64,000 bases of DNA from Nocardioides sp. BP30 (GCF_029873215.1 NZ_CP123620.1:186001-250000); one strand, 5' to 3'; positions 9,802 to 18,550 are shown, counted from the stretch's first letter. Translations and numbers: made by a program. Notes: generated by a model not told the origin, from the sequence alone.

Positions 9802-10277
9802 ACGTCAGAGGGTGCCAGACGACCCGTGACGAGCATCTCCTCCTCGGGTACGGCGTGGCCCTCGGCGCACCGTGCCTCCAGCACGACCGTTGCTCCGCAC
9901 CCGACGTGGGTCAGCCGCGGGCCGCCCCCGGGGATGTGGCGTGCGCCCCAGCGACCCAGCGCGAGCACCAGGGGCAGCAGCTCGTGACCGGCCTCGGTCA
10001 GGACGTATTCGGAGCGGGTGCGCTGACCCGGCTCACGGTAGGGCTGCTTGACCAGCACCCCCGCGTCGACCAGCTCACGCAGCCGCTGCGAGGCGACGGC
10101 CTCGGTCACGCCGACCCGGCGTACGAGGTCGTCGAAGCGGGTGGCGCCGTAGAACGCCTCGCGCAGCAGCAGCACCGTGGTGCGGTTGCCGATCAGCTGC
10201 ATGGTGCGGTCGACCGGACACCTGTCCCCCAAGGGTTCGGTCCGCTCGGCGAGGAATCCGGCACGTTGCAACGTCAT
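9798..10277 (-). CDS. HxlR-family winged-helix regulator
   Basis: A 159-residue DNA-binding protein with the HxlR/MarR-like core: CPVDRTMQLIGNRTTVLLLREAFYGATRFDDL, then GVTEAVASQRLRELVDAGVLVKQPY and a wing (RTRSEYVLTEAGHELLPLVLALGRWG), where the first string carries the family Cys at about residue 20 expected just before the winged helix. It is transcribed away from the MFS exporter, 52 bases apart, and probably represses it and itself. The Cys could be redox- or electrophile-sensing as in some HxlR members; that is inference. Confidence 0.88.
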   Translation of the reverse strand: MTLQRAGFLAERTEPLGDRCPVDRTMQLIGNRTTVLLLREAFYGATRFDDLVRRVGVTEAVASQRLRELVDAGVLVKQPYREPGQRTRSEYVLTEAGHELLPLVLALGRWGARHIPGGGPRLTHVGCGATVVLEARCAEGHAVPEEEMLVTGRLAPSDV

Positions 10278-10289
10278 GCCCCGATTCTA

Positions 10290-10307
10290 ACTTGTCTTAT
10301 CCAAAGT
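10290..10307. promoter_or_regulatory. Possible operator in the HxlR/MFS divergent promoter
   Basis: ACTT at 10290-10293 and AAGT at 10304-10307 form a short inverted repeat in an AT-rich island between the two divergent starts. HxlR proteins bind such short dyads. The match is brief, so this is only a candidate. Confidence 0.35.
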
Positions 10308-10329
10308 CAGCGCGTTACGGTTTCTGACT

Positions 10330-11733
10330 ATGGAGACCACAAGTCAGCTCAGGACGTACCGGCGTAGCGCGGTGGTCATCCTGACCGGGGCGGCGTTCCT
10401 GGCCAGCCTCGACCTGTTCATCGTCAACGTCGCCTTCGACGAGATCGGCCGGGACTTCGGCACCGCGTCGCTGAGTCGGCTCAGCTGGATCCTGAACGCG
10501 TACGCCGTGGTCTACGCCGCGCTGCTCGTCCCGATGGGCCGGCTCACCGACCGCTACGGCCGCAAGGCGGGCTTCGTCACCGGGCTGGCGATCTTCACCG
10601 CCGCCAGCCTCGCCTGCGGCTTCGCCCCCGGCGTGTGGTGGCTGGTCGGGGCCCGCGTCGTCCAGGCGGTCGGCGCCGCCGTGATGACGCCGGCCAGCCT
10701 CGGGCTGCTGCTGGCGACGCTCCCGCCTGAGCGCCGCGCGGGCGGCGCTCGCCTGTTCGCCATGACGGGCGCCGTGGCCGCCGCCTTCGGACCCGCCGTC
10801 GGCGGTGGCCTGGTGCAGCTGTCCTGGCAGGCCGCCTTCTGGATCAACGTCCCGCTCGGGATCGTGCTGGTCGTGGCCGCGTGGCGGGTCGTACCCGACG
10901 TACGCCACAACCAGGACGCCCCGCGGCCCGACCTGCTCGGCGGGGTGGTGCTGGCGGTCGCCATCGCCGCCCTGGTGCTCGGCATCGTGCAGGGCAACGA
11001 CTGGGGATGGGCCTCGGGACGCGTGCTCGGCTCGTGGGCGGTCGCGCTGGTCGGGGCCGTGGCGTTCGGCTGGCTGGTGGCCCACCACCACGCGCCGGTG
11101 ATCGACCCGGCCCTGCTGCGCGTGCCCACCTTCGCCTGGGCGAACATCAGCCAGCTGGTCTTCAACGTCGCCTTCGGCGTGGGGCTGCTCAGCCGGATCC
11201 TGTGGATGCAGGAGCACTGGGGCTACTCCGCGCTGCGCACCGGCCTCGCCGTCGCCCTCGGCCCGACCCTGGTGCCGATCACCTCGCTGCTGGTGACGCG
11301 GTTCCTGCCGCGGGTGGCACCGGGGATCCTGATCGCGATCGGGACCTCCCTCTTCGCCGTCTCGGGGATCTGGCAGGCGCTGGTCACCGGCGTGCACCCG
11401 GCCTACGTCACCGAGATGCTCGGACCGTGGGTGCTGGGCGGCATCGGCGTCGGTTTCGCCCTGCCGCAGCTGATGGCGGCCGCGACCTCGTCGCTGCCCC
11501 CGCACCAGACCGCCACCGGCTCCGGCGTCGTCAACATGGGCCGTCAGGTCGGCCTGGTCCTCGGCACCTCGATCATGGTCGGCATCCTGGGCACCGGCAT
11601 CCCCGGCCTGGACCGGTTCCAGCACGTCTGGATCTTCCTGGCCGCGACCTCGCTCGCCGCCGCGATCGCGGCGCTGGTCATGGAAGCCGTACGCCGGCCG
11701 GCCACGGCGCCGGTGCTGGCGCCGGCCGACTGA
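10330..11733 (+). CDS. MFS transporter, DHA2-like drug/metabolite exporter
   Basis: A 467-residue multi-spanning protein. It shows motif A between TM2 and TM3 (GRLTDRYGRKAGFV), the antiporter motif C region (GAVAAAFGPAVGGGLVQLSWQAAFWINVPLG), and about 13-14 hydrophobic segments, as in DHA2 proton-coupled exporters. The divergent HxlR gene suggests induction by a toxic or signalling compound. The substrate cannot be inferred. The stop is followed at once by palindromic repeat copy 1. Confidence 0.88.
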   Translation: METTSQLRTYRRSAVVILTGAAFLASLDLFIVNVAFDEIGRDFGTASLSRLSWILNAYAVVYAALLVPMGRLTDRYGRKAGFVTGLAIFTAASLACGFAPGVWWLVGARVVQAVGAAVMTPASLGLLLATLPPERRAGGARLFAMTGAVAAAFGPAVGGGLVQLSWQAAFWINVPLGIVLVVAAWRVVPDVRHNQDAPRPDLLGGVVLAVAIAALVLGIVQGNDWGWASGRVLGSWAVALVGAVAFGWLVAHHHAPVIDPALLRVPTFAWANISQLVFNVAFGVGLLSRILWMQEHWGYSALRTGLAVALGPTLVPITSLLVTRFLPRVAPGILIAIGTSLFAVSGIWQALVTGVHPAYVTEMLGPWVLGGIGVGFALPQLMAAATSSLPPHQTATGSGVVNMGRQVGLVLGTSIMVGILGTGIPGLDRFQHVWIFLAATSLAAAIAALVMEAVRRPATAPVLAPAD

Positions 11734-11737
11734 TCCA

Positions 11738-11807
11738 TGTAACGCGGTGTCCGGGCCTGTTCCGCGGTGTTGCAACACCGCAGGAGAGGACCGGACACCG
11801 CGTTACA
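11738..11807. repeat. Long palindromic repeat, copy 1 (also possible bidirectional terminator)
   Basis: Outer arms TGTAACGCGGTGTCCGG (11738-11754) and CCGGACACCGCGTTACA (11791-11807) are perfect complements. Inside them lies an 18-base perfect palindrome GCGGTGTTGCAACACCGC at 11764-11781. It sits between the convergent MFS and FMN-monooxygenase genes, where it could terminate both transcripts. A second copy in the same orientation is at 18603-18674. Confidence 0.85.
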
Positions 11808-11828
11808 AGCCCAGCACCCGACGTCTCA

Positions 11829-13166
11829 CTACCCCGCAGCCAGCAACCCGTGCAGCCGGTTCTGCGGCCGCGGCAGCCCGTAGTGCTCGCGCAGCGTGAC
11901 GCCGTCGTACTCGCGCCGGAACAGCCCGCGCTCCTGCAGGATCGGCACCACCTGCCCGGCGAAGGCGTCCAGCCCCGACGGCAGCACCGCGGGCATGATG
12001 TTGAAGCCGTCCGCCGCACCGTTCTCGAAGTAGTGCTGGATGGTGTCGGCGACCTGCGTCGCCGTACCCGTGAACGTGCGGTGCCCGCGCCCGCCGCCGA
12101 GCCGCCCGATCAGCTCCCGCACGGTGAGTCCGTCGCGTCTGGCCCAGTCGACGATCAACGTGCGCCGCGACTTGGCCCCCTCGATCTCGTCCTCGCTCGG
12201 CAGCTCCGCCGGCAGCGGCTCGTCGAGGGCGAGCAGGTCGGGTGCGACGCCGAGGGTGCGGGCGAGCTGCGCCAGCGCGTACTGCGGCGCGATCAGCCGG
12301 TCGAGCTCGGCGTCGAGCTCGCGGGCCTCCGCCTCGGTCTCGCCGATCACCGGCACGATGCCGGGCAGGACCAGCACGTGCTCGGGGCGTCGACCGGCCG
12401 CGGCCACCCGTCGCTTCACGTCGGCGTAGAACGCCTGCGACTCCGCCAGGGTCGGCTGGGCGGTGAAGATGGCTTCCGCCCAGCGGGCGGCGAACTCCTT
12501 CCCGTCCTCCGAGGAGCCCGCCTGCACCAGCAGTGGGTAGGCCTGCGGCGAGCGGGGTACGTCCAGCGGCCCGTCCACCCGGAAGTGCACGCCGCGGTGG
12601 TCGATCGGTGCGACGGCGTCGCGACGCGCGTGCACGCCGCCCTCCTTGTCGGCCACGATCGCCTCGTCGCTCCAGCTGTCCCACAGCTTGGTGGCGACGT
12701 CGAGGAACTCGTCGGCCCGTTCGTACCGCGTGCGGTGCAGCGGCTGGTCCTCCAGCCCGAAGTTGCGCGCGGCCGCGTCGCCGGCGGTCGTGACGATGTT
12801 CCAGCCCGCGCGGCCTCCGGAGAGGTGGTCCAGCGAGGCGAACCGGCGCGCCAGGTTGTAGGGCTCGTTGTACGACGTGGAAGCGGTCGCGATGAGCCCG
12901 ATCCTGGTCGTGCCGGCCGCCAGCGCCGCCAGCAGCACCGTCGGCTCCAGCTTGCCCGAGGGTCGCCGGCCGGGATCGCCCCAGGTGACAGGGCTGTCGG
13001 CGAGGAACACCGAGTCGAACTTCGCCTCCTCGGCGACCCGCGCCAGGTGCTGGTGCGCAGCCAACGAGAGGTTGGCGTGTGGGTCCGCGTCGGGCAGTCG
13101 CCAGGATGCCTCGTGATGGCCGGTGTCGTGCAGGAACAGGTTGAAGTGCAAGGTGCGGTCGGTCAT
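11829..13166 (-). CDS. FMN-dependent LLM monooxygenase, NtaA/SnaA/DszA type
   Basis: A 445-residue flavin monooxygenase of the nitrilotriacetate/dibenzothiophene-sulfone branch: HFNLFLHDTGHHEASWRLPD at the N-terminus, FDSVFLADSP, ATASTSYNEPYNLARRFASLDHLSGGRAGWNIVTT split by the usual loop, and YPLLVQAGSSEDGKEFAARWAEAIFT. Such enzymes use reduced FMN and O2 to break C-S or C-N bonds. It is the last gene of the sulfonate operon (14 bases after the ATPase), so desulfonation or oxidation of an organosulfur compound is likely. No flavin reductase is in the operon, so one must come from elsewhere. Confidence 0.9.
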   Translation of the reverse strand: MTDRTLHFNLFLHDTGHHEASWRLPDADPHANLSLAAHQHLARVAEEAKFDSVFLADSPVTWGDPGRRPSGKLEPTVLLAALAAGTTRIGLIATASTSYNEPYNLARRFASLDHLSGGRAGWNIVTTAGDAAARNFGLEDQPLHRTRYERADEFLDVATKLWDSWSDEAIVADKEGGVHARRDAVAPIDHRGVHFRVDGPLDVPRSPQAYPLLVQAGSSEDGKEFAARWAEAIFTAQPTLAESQAFYADVKRRVAAAGRRPEHVLVLPGIVPVIGETEAEARELDAELDRLIAPQYALAQLARTLGVAPDLLALDEPLPAELPSEDEIEGAKSRRTLIVDWARRDGLTVRELIGRLGGGRGHRTFTGTATQVADTIQHYFENGAADGFNIMPAVLPSGLDAFAGQVVPILQERGLFRREYDGVTLREHYGLPRPQNRLHGLLAAG

Positions 13167-13180
13167 GGTGGAGTCCCTTC

Positions 13181-13984
13181 TCAGGAGGCCCGGCGCCTGC
13201 CGGGGGCGATGAAGTCGGAGCCGAGGTGCTCGCCGGTGGCACCGAGCGCCTCGAGCAGGGTGTGACGCAGTTCGGCGCGGCGGCGTTCCAGCTCGGCAGC
13301 ATCGGTCTCGGCCTGCTCCGCCAGGTCGATGCGCAGGTCGGTTCCGACCACGCCGTCATCGAGCAGGATCACCCGGTCGGCCAGCTCGATCGCCTCGTCG
13401 ACGTCGTGGGTGACCAGCAGCACCGCCGGCCGGTGCACCTCGCACAGCCGGCGCAGCAGGACGTGCATCCGGATCCGGGTGAGCGCATCGAGCGCGCCGA
13501 ACGGCTCGTCGGCCAGCAGCAGCTGCGGCTGATGGACCAGGGACCTCGCCAGCGCAGCGCGCTGCTGCTGGCCGCCCGAGAGCTCGGCCGGCCACGACCT
13601 CTCCTTGCCGGCGAGTCCGACCTCGGCGAGCGCCTGCCTGCCACGCTCCTTGGCGTCGGGCGCTCGCAGGCCGAAGACCACGTTGTCCAGCACCCTCTTC
13701 CAGGGCAGCAGCCGCGAGTCCTGGAAGACCACCGACACCGCGTCGGGCACCTGGATCTGTCCATGACCGCGTACGTCGCGGTCCAACCCCGCCAGCGCCC
13801 GCAACAGCGTGCTCTTGCCGCTACCGGAGCGCCCGATGAGCGCGACGAACTCGCCCGGCGCGATGTCGAGGTCGAGCCCGTTCAGTACGCCGCCGGCGCG
13901 GTTGAAGCTGCGGTGCAGGTTCCGCACCCGCACCGCGGGCTCGCCCGCTCCCCGCTGCCCGTTCGCGGCGACCTCGGCGGGCAT
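13181..13984 (-). CDS. ABC importer ATPase, sulfonate/taurine type
   Basis: A 267-residue ATP-binding subunit of the SsuB/TauB group: Walker A ALIGRSGSGKSTLL, Q-loop VVFQDSRLLPWKRVLDNV, signature ELSGGQQQRAALARSL, Walker B LLLADEPFGALD, D-loop and switch His (LLVTHDVDEAIELADRV). I start it at ATG 13984, which overlaps the permease TGA (ATGA); an in-frame ATG at 14008 would give a 24-base overlap. It drives import of the ligand captured by the adjacent lipoprotein. Confidence 0.92.
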   Translation of the reverse strand: MPAEVAANGQRGAGEPAVRVRNLHRSFNRAGGVLNGLDLDIAPGEFVALIGRSGSGKSTLLRALAGLDRDVRGHGQIQVPDAVSVVFQDSRLLPWKRVLDNVVFGLRAPDAKERGRQALAEVGLAGKERSWPAELSGGQQQRAALARSLVHQPQLLLADEPFGALDALTRIRMHVLLRRLCEVHRPAVLLVTHDVDEAIELADRVILLDDGVVGTDLRIDLAEQAETDAAELERRRAELRHTLLEALGATGEHLGSDFIAPGRRRAS

Positions 13985-14883
13985 CAGCCCTCCAGTGTGC
14001 GACGCCATCCCAGCACCTTCCTCTCCACCAGTCGGACCGCCGTGTCGGCGAGGAAGCCGAAGACGCCGTAGAGCACGAGGCCCACGACGATCACGTCGGT
14101 CTGCCCGTAGTTCTCGGCGAGCGACATCATGTGGCCCACCCCGTTGGTGGCGTTGTACTGCTCGACCACGACCAGTCCCAGCAGCGCCGAGGTCACGGCG
14201 AAGCGCAGCCCGAGCAGGAATCCGGGCAGCGCTCCCGGCAGCACCACGTGCCGGATGAAGGCGACCCGGCCGAGGTCGAGGGTCTCGGCGAGCTCGGCGT
14301 ACCTGCCGTCGATGCTGCGCAGCGCGTTGTGGGTGTTCACGTAGATCGGGATCATGCTGATCAGGCCGATCGTGACGATCTTCATCTCTTCGCCGATGCC
14401 GAACCAGGCGATGAACAGGGGGATCAGCGCCAGGGTCGGGATCGACCGCTTGATCTGGATCGGCCCGTCGATCAGGGACTCGCCGAGCCGGGACAGGCCG
14501 GAGACCACCGCGAGCACGGTGCCGGCCGCGATGCCGAACGCGAGACCGAGCGCGGACCGGCGCAGCGAGGCGGTGACGTCGCCGAGCAGGTCGTGCTCGG
14601 TCCACTGGGCCCGCGCGGCCGAGACCACGTCCCAGGGGGCGGTCAGGATCGCCGGGCTGATGAAGCCCGTCGCGGAGCCGAGCGACCAGAGCGCGAGCAC
14701 CAGCACGGGTCCGATCCAGAACGCCCCGGGCAGCCGGCGCCCCGGTCCGAGCCGGCGCCGTACGACGCGGCGATCCTCCTCGGACCGCTCCGCGTCCGGG
14801 ACGGTCCGCTTCGCGCCGGTACCGGATCCGGACACGGGGTGCTCCCGGGTGGAGCTCACCGAGAGGGCCGAGGGCGTGCTCAT
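13984..14883 (-). CDS. ABC importer permease, sulfonate/taurine type
   Basis: A 299-residue inner-membrane subunit. A charged ~50-residue N-terminus precedes about six membrane helices. The EAA-loop region reads IDGRYAELAETLDLGRVAFIRHVVLPGALPG in two parts, with the Gly and coupling helix typical of SsuC/TauC permeases (PTLALIPLFIAWFGIG upstream). The ATG at 14883 overlaps the TGA of the binding-protein gene by 4 bases, so binding protein, permease and ATPase are translated as a coupled series. Confidence 0.92.
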   Translation of the reverse strand: MSTPSALSVSSTREHPVSGSGTGAKRTVPDAERSEEDRRVVRRRLGPGRRLPGAFWIGPVLVLALWSLGSATGFISPAILTAPWDVVSAARAQWTEHDLLGDVTASLRRSALGLAFGIAAGTVLAVVSGLSRLGESLIDGPIQIKRSIPTLALIPLFIAWFGIGEEMKIVTIGLISMIPIYVNTHNALRSIDGRYAELAETLDLGRVAFIRHVVLPGALPGFLLGLRFAVTSALLGLVVVEQYNATNGVGHMMSLAENYGQTDVIVVGLVLYGVFGFLADTAVRLVERKVLGWRRTLEG

Positions 14884-15971
14884 GAGGCGTCTCCTGTCAC
14901 GACGTCGGAGCCGGCGGCCTCGGCCTCCACCTTCTCGAAGCGGCGGTCGACCAGGGTGGCGACGTCGAGATGCTTGTGGTCCTGTTCCTTCGCCAGCAGG
15001 TCGGCGGTCTCCTGCAGCCGCTGCACCGCGTTGTCCCAGGTCTGGGGAATGCCGGCGTCGCCCACGGCCTTGACCGTCGCGGCTGCATCGGCGGCGCTCA
15101 GGCCCTGGTTCTGCACGTAGTAGGCCTGGGCGAACTGGTCGGGGTGGGCGTTCTCCCACAGCAGCGCCTTGGTTCGGATGGCGACGTAGTCCGTCAGGGC
15201 CGCGGCCTTGTCGGGGTCCTGCACCGCCTTGGTCAGGCAGTAGAGCGTCGAGGCGTCGTCGCGGATGCCGGTGTCGATCGTGGTGGCGCCGGGATACTTC
15301 GCCTCGTACGCCTTCACCTGGGAGATCCCCAGGGGTGCGACGTCGACGGCCTTGCTGCCCAGTGCGGTGGCGAACTCGCCCGCGGTGGTGCTGGTCATCT
15401 CGACCAGCTTCACGTCCTTCTGGGTCAGGCCGGCCTTCTGCAGCACCCGCAGCACCAGCGCGCCCTGCGCCTGCCCGGGGCTGTAGGCGATCTTCTTGCC
15501 CTTGAGATCGGCGAGGCTGGTGATGTCGGAGCCCGGCGCGACACCGAGCTGGTACACCGGGTGGTGGAGCGGGTCGACGGTGACCGCGTTGAACACGATC
15601 TTGGTCGAGGTGCCTGTCCAGGCTGCGAAGAGCGAGGGGATGTCGGCGACCGCGCCGCAATCGAGCTGGTCGGCCCGGAAGGCCTGGATCGTCTGCGGGC
15701 CGCCGCTGAGGTCCGCCCACGAGACGTCGACCCCCTCGGCGGCGAGCTGCTTGTCGAGGCCCGAGCTCTTCAGGGCCACCTGGATGGCGGGGTCCCCGAT
15801 CCTGATCTCGGTGCCCTGGGGCGTCCGCTGCGGCAGCGCGGCGGTGAGGGCGAGGGTCCTGCCGCTGCCGCCGTCGCTCCCGCAGGCGGTCAGGACGGTG
15901 GCGGCGGCGAGGAGTGCGGCTGCGGCTGCCGCAGTGGTCCGGTGAGGGGCCGGACGGTGAATTGCTTTCAT
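14880..15971 (-). CDS. ABC substrate-binding lipoprotein, sulfonate/taurine type
   Basis: A 363-residue exported lipoprotein. It has a charged N-terminus, an Ala-rich signal helix and lipobox LTAC with the Cys at about residue 30. The mature part has the SsuA/TauA-like fold: GDPAIQVALKSSGLDKQLAAEG, AVADIPSLFAAWTGT, DLKGKKIAYSPGQAQGALVLRVL. It captures a small anionic sulfur compound outside the membrane and delivers it to the adjacent permease. The exact ligand is unknown. It lies 46 bases after the TauD-like gene. Confidence 0.9.
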   Translation of the reverse strand: MKAIHRPAPHRTTAAAAAALLAAATVLTACGSDGGSGRTLALTAALPQRTPQGTEIRIGDPAIQVALKSSGLDKQLAAEGVDVSWADLSGGPQTIQAFRADQLDCGAVADIPSLFAAWTGTSTKIVFNAVTVDPLHHPVYQLGVAPGSDITSLADLKGKKIAYSPGQAQGALVLRVLQKAGLTQKDVKLVEMTSTTAGEFATALGSKAVDVAPLGISQVKAYEAKYPGATTIDTGIRDDASTLYCLTKAVQDPDKAAALTDYVAIRTKALLWENAHPDQFAQAYYVQNQGLSAADAAATVKAVGDAGIPQTWDNAVQRLQETADLLAKEQDHKHLDVATLVDRRFEKVEAEAAGSDVVTGDAS

Positions 15972-16017
15972 GACGTTCCTTGTCTGCTGGCGGTCGGTCG
16001 GTGGTGTCGGCGAAGCC

Positions 16018-17004
16018 TCAGCCCTGCACCGCGACCGGCGAGTAGTGCGAGGCGTCGCCCTTGCGCGGGGTGCTCGCCACGCCGTCCACGCTCACCGGCA
16101 CCTCGCCGGCGAGCGTGATCCGGTGCAGCCGGCGACGCTGGTCGGCGTAGTCGTCGACCGCGTAGTGCTGGGTCGCCTGGTTGTCCCAGATCGCGAGGTC
16201 GCCGAGCCGCCAGCTCCACCGGACCGTGTTGTCCAGCCGGGTGACGTGCCGTTGCAACAGCCGGAACAGGTCGTCGGAGTCGTGGCCCGAGAGCCCGACG
16301 AAATGCCTGACGAAGTGCCCCAGCAGCAGGGTTCGCTCGCCCGTCACCGGGTGCACGCGGACGACGGGATGCTCCGTCTCGTACTCCAGGTGACGGAACT
16401 CGTCGCGATAGGCCTGCTCCCGGACGTCGATCCCGCCGACCCGCGACTGGTCGTGCTCGGCGGCATAGTCGTGGACGTTGGAGTGCACCGCCCACAGTCG
16501 CTCCGCCAGCGCCTTCAGGGCGGGGTGGAGCAGCTCGTAGGCGCGGGCGGTGTTGGCCCAGACGGTCGTCCCGCCGTACGGGGGAAGCTCGATGGCGCGC
16601 AGCAGCGACGCCGAGGGAACGCGGTCGACGAAGGTGACGTCGGTGTGCCAGCTGTTGGCCTTGCTCCGGTCGGAGTCGATCGGGAGCACGGCGTCGCCGT
16701 CGCCGGCGACGGTCGGATGCGGCTTGGTCACGGTGCCGAGCCGCGCGGCGAAGGCGCGCTGGTCGGCATCGTCGGCGTGGTGCTGCTCGCGCAGGAACAC
16801 GACCTTGTGTCGCGCGAGCGCTCGCTTGATCTGCGCGATCTGCGCGTCCGGGACCTCCCCTCCTATCCGGACACCGCTGATCTGGGCGCCGAGATGGGCA
16901 CCGACGCGGCGTACGGTGATGGCGGCGTAGCCGGGCTCCGGCGCTGCGTTCGTGGCGATGGTCTCGGGGTCGAGGGTGAGCGCGTGCTCGAGCTGTGCGG
17001 TCAT
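16018..17004 (-). CDS. TauD/TfdA-family Fe(II)/2-oxoglutarate dioxygenase
   Basis: A 328-residue dioxygenase. The metal facial triad is visible as the HxD in NSWHTDVTF and the distal His in [14 protein letters not shown], whose Arg residues bind 2-oxoglutarate; [19 protein letters not shown] and [11 protein letters not shown] are typical. Family members hydroxylate taurine, alkyl sulfates or sulfonates to release sulfite or sulfate. The start at ATG 17004 is preceded by AAAGGA 7 bases away. It is the first structural gene of the operon and lies downstream of the Cys leader ORF, so its expression is probably controlled by sulfur supply. Confidence 0.92.
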   Translation of the reverse strand: MTAQLEHALTLDPETIATNAAPEPGYAAITVRRVGAHLGAQISGVRIGGEVPDAQIAQIKRALARHKVVFLREQHHADDADQRAFAARLGTVTKPHPTVAGDGDAVLPIDSDRSKANSWHTDVTFVDRVPSASLLRAIELPPYGGTTVWANTARAYELLHPALKALAERLWAVHSNVHDYAAEHDQSRVGGIDVREQAYRDEFRHLEYETEHPVVRVHPVTGERTLLLGHFVRHFVGLSGHDSDDLFRLLQRHVTRLDNTVRWSWRLGDLAIWDNQATQHYAVDDYADQRRRLHRITLAGEVPVSVDGVASTPRKGDASHYSPVAVQG

Positions 17005-17149
17005 GACGGGTCCTTTCAACACAGGACGACGGGACTGAGGAGCGGGGACGGTGCGGCGCGGGCGCCGAGGAGCGCAGCGCCTGACCTCCGCTTGGGGTAG
17101 CGGATGACGTGGTGGCCGCCGTGACTGTCGGCGGATCGGTGAGCGTTCG

Positions 17150-17233
17150 CTAGGACACGCGGCGACAGCGACAGGCGCCACGACGAGCGCGGCGACAACG
17201 GGCCAGCGGAGACGTCGATGGGTACGCGGACAT
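17150..17233 (-). CDS. Candidate leaderless Cys-rich leader peptide of the organosulfur operon
   Basis: A 27-codon ORF (ATG 17233, TAG ending at 17150) encodes an Arg-rich peptide with Cys at positions 13, 21 and 23. It lies 145 bases before the TauD-like gene and after a promoter whose predicted +1 falls on the ATG itself, so it would be leaderless. Leaderless poly-Cys short ORFs upstream of sulfur operons are known in mycobacteria as cysteine-responsive attenuators. Stalling at Cys codons when Cys is scarce would raise downstream expression. The Cys codons here are not consecutive, so the parallel is inferred. Confidence 0.6.
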   Translation of the reverse strand: MSAYPSTSPLARCRRARRGACRCRRVS

Positions 17234-17239
17234 ATAACT

Positions 17240-17267
17240 AGAGTAAGCCACTAGACATTGTTGACAA
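17240..17267 (-). promoter_or_regulatory. Predicted promoter of the organosulfur operon
   Basis: On the minus strand TTGTCA (17262-17267) and TACTCT (17240-17245) are separated by 16 bases, an acceptable SigA-type promoter. The start point expected 6-7 bases on coincides with the ATG of the Cys leader ORF at 17233. The -35 box lies inside the 17-base palindrome. Confidence 0.5.
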
Positions 17268-17272
17268 CAATG
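17256..17272. promoter_or_regulatory. Perfect 17-base palindrome over the -35 box
   Basis: CATTGTTGACAACAATG is a perfect dyad about a central base. Its core TTGT-TGA-CAA is of the form bound by GntR/FadR-type and some other winged-helix repressors. Its position across the -35 box of the sulfur operon argues for repression by occlusion. The cognate regulator is not evident; the ROK gene just upstream is one candidate. Confidence 0.6.
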
Positions 17273-17284
17273 CACCGCGATGAA

Positions 17285-18550
17285 TTAAGTCGTCCCTGCG
17301 ACGGAGCGCAGATCGCCCATCACCGCGAGTGGTGCGGCGTAGACCCGGTCCAGCAGCGCGGTGCCGGCCGCGAGCGCGAGGAACTCCTCGGCGCTCGGCG
17401 GCGCGATGACCTCGCCCGCGTCCTCGTGCGCCGCCGAGCGGGCCGCCACCTCCGCGAGGAGCGCCTCCCGCGCCGGCGGCACCCACAAGAACCCGGCCTC
17501 GGTCAGGATGAGGACCTCGGGGTTGAACAGATCCAGCAGATAGGCGACCGCGTGGCCGACGACGCGGGCCCGATCGATGAAGAGGCCGACGAGACGCTCG
17601 TCGCCCGCGCGGGCGAGCTCGGTCAGCTCGGTCACCAGCCGCGCGCGTACGCCGAGGTCGGCCGCACGGCGGATCAGCGCCTGCTCGGAGACGGCGGCCG
17701 GGAAGCACCCGGCACGCCCGCACGAGCACGGGTCGCACCAACCAGGGTCCGCGTCGACGGGGAGGTGGGCGAGGTTGCCCGACGCCGCCCGGCGACCCTG
17801 GTGGACCCCACCGTGGAGCGCGAACGAGGCGTCGACCAGGTTGCCGACGAACAGGTGCAGGATGCTCTCCCGAGCACGCGCGGCATGGGCACCGAAGAGC
17901 CGCTCGGAGCCCAGCAGGGCCCGGCCGTGGTTCTCCACGAAGGTCGGCAGGCCGGTCGCCGCCTGCAGGAGGTCGCGCAGCGGCACCTCGCGCCAGCCGA
18001 GCATCGGATTGTCGACCACCACGCCACGCTCGGGGTCGACCCAGCCGCCGACCGCCGCACCCAGACCGAGCACGCGCCGATCGCCGTACCTCGCCCGCAG
18101 CAGGTGGATGCGCTGTGCCGCCGCCGCGACGGCATCGTGAGCGGCCGGCCGGTCGTAGGGCATCTCCTCGGACGAGAGCACGCGGCCGCGCAGGTCCAGC
18201 GCCGCCACCGTCGCCTTCGCCACCGCGAAGTGGACGGCGAGGACGACCTGCGCGCCGACCTCGATGTCGAGGGGCACATGCGGGCGGCCGTACCCGGGCG
18301 GGCCTGCGGCCTCGGGGACCTCGCGGAGCAGGCCGGCCTCGAGCAGGCTGCCGCTGACCCCGCTGACGGAGGCGGCAGACGTGCCGGTCAACCGGGCGAT
18401 GTTGCTGCGCGCGACCGGACCATGGTCGAGCACCGCCCGCAGGATGCTCGCGTCCGGGACGGCACCGCGTGCCGAGCCTCGGCGTCGGGGCAGGTCCGCG
18501 CGCCGGGTGGTAGCGGAGGGGCGCGGCTCGCCCGGCTTTAATCGGACCAT
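17285..18550 (-). CDS. ROK-family transcriptional regulator
   Basis: A 421-residue protein with an N-terminal winged helix (ILRAVLDHGPVARSNIARLT, then GTSAASVSGVSGSLLEAGLL) and a ROK sugar-kinase-like domain. The ROK zinc site is present as WCDPCSCGRAGCF. The ATP-site region is weak, as usual in ROK repressors rather than kinases. It reads toward the sulfur operon and ends 13 bases from the operator palindrome. It is divergent from the aldo/keto reductase. An inverted repeat over its own start codon suggests autoregulation. The inducer is unknown. Confidence 0.87.
   Translation of the reverse strand: MVRLKPGEPRPSATTRRADLPRRRGSARGAVPDASILRAVLDHGPVARSNIARLTGTSAASVSGVSGSLLEAGLLREVPEAAGPPGYGRPHVPLDIEVGAQVVLAVHFAVAKATVAALDLRGRVLSSEEMPYDRPAAHDAVAAAAQRIHLLRARYGDRRVLGLGAAVGGWVDPERGVVVDNPMLGWREVPLRDLLQAATGLPTFVENHGRALLGSERLFGAHAARARESILHLFVGNLVDASFALHGGVHQGRRAASGNLAHLPVDADPGWCDPCSCGRAGCFPAAVSEQALIRRAADLGVRARLVTELTELARAGDERLVGLFIDRARVVGHAVAYLLDLFNPEVLILTEAGFLWVPPAREALLAEVAARSAAHEDAGEVIAPPSAEEFLALAAGTALLDRVYAAPLAVMGDLRSVAGTT

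Noticed and set aside
10881..13265. Plus-strand frame of ~794 codons across the MFS 3' end, the palindrome and the monooxygenase
   Set aside because: It crosses two real genes and a non-coding palindrome and is Arg/Gly-rich without motifs, so it is a shadow frame.
17016..17198. 60-codon minus-strand frame ending in VVLC before the TauD-like gene
   Set aside because: No ribosome site and its start lies inside the better-supported Cys leader ORF in another frame. The leader ORF at 17150-17233 explains the region better.
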